The notes under the pieces: generated by a model
Seen by the model: the letters and a program-made list of their open reading frames with translations, nothing else
Database searches by the model: none
What the model was told of the DNA's origin: nothing
Program-made: the position numbers and the translations under genes
In this document: piece after piece, positions 61,289-64,000 of the stretch
Layout of the letters: each line of letters starts with the position of its first letter
How positions within the stretch are numbered: position 1 is the stretch's first letter
NCBI GenBank assembly: GCA_964593405.1
Contig: CAZQIO010000001.1
Location: forward strand, 6,638 to 70,637
Reading direction: 5' to 3'
DNA: 64,000 nt
Source of the DNA: CAZQIO01 sp964593405
GTDB taxonomy: Bacteria; Patescibacteriota; Minisyncoccia; Minisyncoccales; GBS-2

Positions 61289-61889
61289 ATTCATTTTTCT
61301 TTCAATTTTTGCCTATTTTTTAGGTTCAATACCAAATGCCTTTTTAATTGGAAAATTAAAAGGAGTTGACATTAGAAAAATTGGTTCAAGATCAATCACC
61401 GAGACAAATTTGGCTAGGGCTTTGGGTTGGAGATACGGAATTTTAGGGGGAATTTTAGATGCTCTAAAATCAGCAATTCCAACTCTTTTGGCAACAATTT
61501 ATCTTGAAAATTTGTGGCAGAGAATTTTCGTTGCCATTTCTCCAACTTTGGGCCACAATTTCCCAATTTTTTTGAAGTTCAAGCACGGAGGTAGAGGAGC
61601 TTCAACTTTTTTTGGTGCCTCTATCGTTCTTTTTGGTCTCAAATTCTTTTTACCCTTATTTTTAGTTTGGATTCTTCTTTGTTTATTAATTAAGATAATG
61701 AGTTTGGTCAATTTTATTTTCCCCTGGATTTTTTCTCTTTTTGCATTTTTTTGGTACAAAATCGGAATTTTTCCTTTTCAATATTTTCTTTTTGTAATTT
61801 TTGAAGCAATTTTATTAAATTTTGCTCTCAGAAATAACATAAAAAGGTTAATTGAGGGTAAAGAGTACAAAACTCCTTTTAAGTTTTAA
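61281..61889 (+). CDS. plsY: Acyl-phosphate:glycerol-3-phosphate acyltransferase PlsY-like
   Basis: From the ATG at 61281 this 202-residue membrane protein has about six helices. FAYFLGSIPNAFLIGKLKGVDIRKIGS is motif 1; ITETNLARALGWRYGILGGILDALK is motif 2, where GSGNxGATN is changed to GSRSITETN; PIFLKFKHGGRGASTFFG is motif 3 (usually GGKGVAT). PlsY uses acyl phosphate, the product of FakAB, to start phospholipid synthesis. Altered motifs leave some doubt about activity. Confidence 0.82.
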   Translation: MYKFIFLSIFAYFLGSIPNAFLIGKLKGVDIRKIGSRSITETNLARALGWRYGILGGILDALKSAIPTLLATIYLENLWQRIFVAISPTLGHNFPIFLKFKHGGRGASTFFGASIVLFGLKFFLPLFLVWILLCLLIKIMSLVNFIFPWIFSLFAFFWYKIGIFPFQYFLFVIFEAILLNFALRNNIKRLIEGKEYKTPFKF

Positions 61890-61891
61890 TT

Positions 61892-62884
61892 ATGAAAATC
61901 GGAATTGTTGGATTTGGGGGAAGGACCGGAACGATGTTTTTTCAGGAATTAAAGAATTTTGCTGAAGTTTTTGGAATTGGGAAAAAAGAGGAAATTGAGA
62001 AAGCAAAAGAGAAAAAGCTTTTTGTACAAAAGAATGGGAAAAGAGAAATTGTTGAAGGTAATTTTATTGAAGAAAAAGATTTTCCGGGAGGTATTGAGTT
62101 TGATTTTTTATTTTTAACAGTTAAAAATCCAGTTGGACAGGCTGTAAGATACTACTATCAAAAAATAAAAGAAAAAAATTTGAAACCACCAATTCTCTTT
62201 CTCTCTCAAAATGGCATTGAAGCCGGAGAGGAGGCTCTTTCTGTATTAAAAGAAATCTTTAGCCAAAGGATAAAAGAAATTTCAATTTTTAGAATTTCTC
62301 TTTTTAACCCAGTCGATAAAAAAACTTTGGACGATAAAGATTTTATTGTTTATTCCTTGCCAATTAAAATGGCGATGGCAAAATTTTTTGGCAACGCAAA
62401 AGAAAGAGAGATTTTTGATTTTTTTAAAAAAACAAATTTTAAAGTCTCTTTTTTCCCACAAACGCAAGTGAAAAACCTTGAGTATTCAAAACTCTTTTTA
62501 AATTTAATCGGAATGGCTTGTGCCACTCATAACCTTTCGCCAAAAGAAGGATTTTTAAAAAAAGAAGTTTTCACTGAAGAAATTTTGGCGGCAAAAGAAT
62601 ACATTAAAGTAGTAAAAAAAGCAGGCGGTAAATTTTTGAATTTCAAAGGCTATCCAGTTTTTGCTTTCTCTCTTTTTCTTTCTTTGCCCCCCTCTTTTTT
62701 GTGGCCTTTCAGAAAAATTTTGGCAAACCAGATAGAAAAAGGAAGAAAAGGAAAACCAAAAGACTTGGACGAGATTGAATATTACAACGGAGCTGTAGTA
62801 AAATTGGGAAAGAGAGTAGGCATTGAAACTCCAATAAATCAAAAAATTTTAGAAAAAGCAAAACTATGTTTGTCAAAGGGGTAG
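61892..62884 (+). CDS. Ketopantoate-reductase-like (PanE/ApbA) protein
   Basis: The 330-residue protein starts MKIGIVGFGGRTGTMFFQEL, a Rossmann dinucleotide site, followed by DFLFLTVKNPVGQAV and FLSQNGIEAGEEAL, which matches the KxxQ..NG region of PanE. The C-terminal helical domain is present (SKLFLNLIGMACATHNLSPK). The Asn-Gly motif is conserved. CoA biosynthesis is suggested by the family, but other reductase roles are possible. The thiolase begins inside its end. Confidence 0.75.
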   Translation: MKIGIVGFGGRTGTMFFQELKNFAEVFGIGKKEEIEKAKEKKLFVQKNGKREIVEGNFIEEKDFPGGIEFDFLFLTVKNPVGQAVRYYYQKIKEKNLKPPILFLSQNGIEAGEEALSVLKEIFSQRIKEISIFRISLFNPVDKKTLDDKDFIVYSLPIKMAMAKFFGNAKEREIFDFFKKTNFKVSFFPQTQVKNLEYSKLFLNLIGMACATHNLSPKEGFLKKEVFTEEILAAKEYIKVVKKAGGKFLNFKGYPVFAFSLFLSLPPSFLWPFRKILANQIEKGRKGKPKDLDEIEYYNGAVVKLGKRVGIETPINQKILEKAKLCLSKG

Positions 62885-64000
62885 GAATGACAAAATTTGA
62901 TTATTCCCAAAAGCCATGGTGGGCTTTTGCTTTTGAAGCAGCAATGGAAGCCCTAGAAGATGCAAAAATGAAAATTTCTCAAATAGATTGCATTATTTTC
63001 ACTGGAATTGAGAGTGCCGAAGGTTTTTCTGAGCATCAAACTCACAAAGCCTCTCTTTTGTCTGACCTTTTTAAAACTCATTGCCCAATAATTAACGTTC
63101 CGGCGGTTTGCTCTGGTGGTGGAGTTGCTTTTTGGACTGCTCTAAAATTTTTGAAATCTGGAGAATTCAAAAACATTTTGGTTTTGGCAGGAGAAAAATT
63201 GGTCGATAACGATTCACCGGTTACTACCCATTGGATAGCTTCTGCTATCGAAAGAGAAATAGAGCAAACAGAGGGACTAAATTTCCCAACTCAAAATTTT
63301 TTAATTTGGCAGCAATACCAAAGAAAATACGGAGCAACTCACGAAGATTTAGAACTGATTTCATTCAAAAACCATCAAAACGCAACCAAAAACCCAAAGG
63401 CATATTTTTACAAAAGAGAAGTTTCTTTGGAAAAAATAAAATCTGCTCCAAAGATTGCCGGAGATTTCACAATTTACGATTGCTCTTTGTCAGTTAACGG
63501 AGGGGCAGCGGTTATTTTGACAAGAGAAAAAACCGACATTCAGGTAATAGGTTCTGGTTTTGCGACAGATTATCTTTTGGCTTTTGGTAGGAAAGATCCA
63601 ACCCATTTTGTTGCCACTCAAATTGCAGCAAAAAAAGCCTACCAGCAAGCAAAAATTAAGCCTTCTGACGTCCAGGTTGCCGAAGTTCACGATGCTTTTA
63701 CTTCTGTTGAGTTAATCTCTTATGAGGATTTAGGATTTGCAGAGATTGGAAAGGGAGCAGAATTGATTAGAAAAGGAATTGTTAACTTGGATGGAAAATT
63801 ACCCGTAAATCCGTCAGGAGGGCTAAAAGCCAGGGGCCACCCAATTTCTCCAACTGGTTTGGCCCAAATTTATGAAATTGTAAAACAATTGAGGGGAGAG
63901 GCAGGGGAGCATCAAATAAAACCAATTCCAAAAATTGGTTTATGCCACAACATTGGCGGAGCCGGAGGCTCTGTCACTGTTCACATTTTGAGAAAAGTTT
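62866..64000 (+). CDS. Thiolase family protein, partial (3' end beyond the window)
   Basis: An ATG at 62866 opens a frame to the window edge (378 residues). Active-site Cys is in NVPAVCSGGGVAF, His in VAEVHDAFTSVELI, and the conserved C-terminal block is PVNPSGGLKARGHPISPTG followed by HNIGGAGGS. This is the archaeal/SCP2-like thiolase type that often joins or splits acyl-CoA and works with an OB-fold partner. The partner would lie beyond the window. It overlaps the preceding gene by 19 bases. Confidence 0.9.
   Translation, partial: MFVKGVGMTKFDYSQKPWWAFAFEAAMEALEDAKMKISQIDCIIFTGIESAEGFSEHQTHKASLLSDLFKTHCPIINVPAVCSGGGVAFWTALKFLKSGEFKNILVLAGEKLVDNDSPVTTHWIASAIEREIEQTEGLNFPTQNFLIWQQYQRKYGATHEDLELISFKNHQNATKNPKAYFYKREVSLEKIKSAPKIAGDFTIYDCSLSVNGGAAVILTREKTDIQVIGSGFATDYLLAFGRKDPTHFVATQIAAKKAYQQAKIKPSDVQVAEVHDAFTSVELISYEDLGFAEIGKGAELIRKGIVNLDGKLPVNPSGGLKARGHPISPTGLAQIYEIVKQLRGEAGEHQIKPIPKIGLCHNIGGAGGSVTVHILRKV

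Noticed and set aside
1..64000. CRISPR arrays and rRNA genes
   Set aside because: No regularly spaced direct repeats with spacers and no conserved rRNA segments were seen.

Overview
The outer parts of this AT-rich window (about 1-22,690 and 36,690-64,000) are bacterial. They carry tmRNA and SmpB, IF-3/L35/L20, GreA, RecO, MurA, undecaprenyl diphosphate synthase, PlsY, bacterial-type aminoacyl-tRNA synthetases and sigma-70-like promoters. Genes are packed with short overlaps and mostly lack a Shine-Dalgarno site; several have the -10 box 6-8 bases before the ATG, so their mRNAs are probably leaderless. An isoleucyl-tRNA synthetase with an inserted histidine-phosphatase domain, a six-helix half-size MFS protein and many short conserved hypotheticals recall Patescibacteria (CPR). 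IorAB, an EndoQ-like nuclease and a thiolase are less typical of that group, so the phylum stays open. No rRNA and no CRISPR array were seen.

Left flank. A partial Elp3 gene (minus strand) shares overlapping start codons with a Trm9-like methyltransferase; together they could make a carboxymethyl-type wobble uridine. Then come tRNA-Arg, a probable structured non-coding RNA with its own promoter, a LOG-like protein, an EF-Tu-domain protein, MgtC, an EndoQ-like PHP nuclease, TatD, LeuRS, GlmS and IorA/IorB. MurA (minus), tRNA-Leu, a phosphohexomutase, a GlmU-like enzyme and a GlcNAc-kinase-like protein complete an amino-sugar/cell-wall group with GlmS. After these lie a hypothetical, tRNA-Leu, GreA (with a possible leader ORF and hairpin), a double-HD protein, two DUF72 proteins, a secreted matrixin-like protease and an isochorismatase-like hydrolase.

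Centre (22.7-36.7 kb). The promoter and first codons of yjbQ occur three times, at 22,699, 24,563 and 36,666; only the last continues into an intact gene. They bracket segment A (radical SAM protein, PAP2 phosphatase) and segment B. Segment B looks archaeal: a decayed archaeal-type tyrosine integrase beside a tRNA-Asp 3' fragment, a ribbon-helix-helix gene, a membrane protein plus a conjugation-type ATPase, an archaeal-looking promoter, strong SD sites, and a cluster encoding a short PEP-synthase-like phosphotransferase, an unknown helical protein, a TIGR01210-like radical SAM protein and a PaaK-like adenylating enzyme. At least seven of its genes carry stops or frameshifts, so it is probably a dead element, unless the contig is chimeric or error-prone here.

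Right flank. YjbQ is followed by a DUF4349 protein, half-MFS, PolX, a Nudix hydrolase, the infC-rpmI-rplT operon, tmRNA/SmpB, ArgRS, IleRS, RecO, a large surface protein, GlyRS, an M16 protease, an AI-2E family permease, RsmI and a mechanosensitive-channel-like protein. A lipid group follows: a FakA-DegV fusion, three more DegV/FakB genes (one frameshifted), UppS, PlsY, a ketopantoate-reductase-like protein and a thiolase cut by the window end. It reads as uptake and activation of external fatty acids as acyl phosphates for PlsY.
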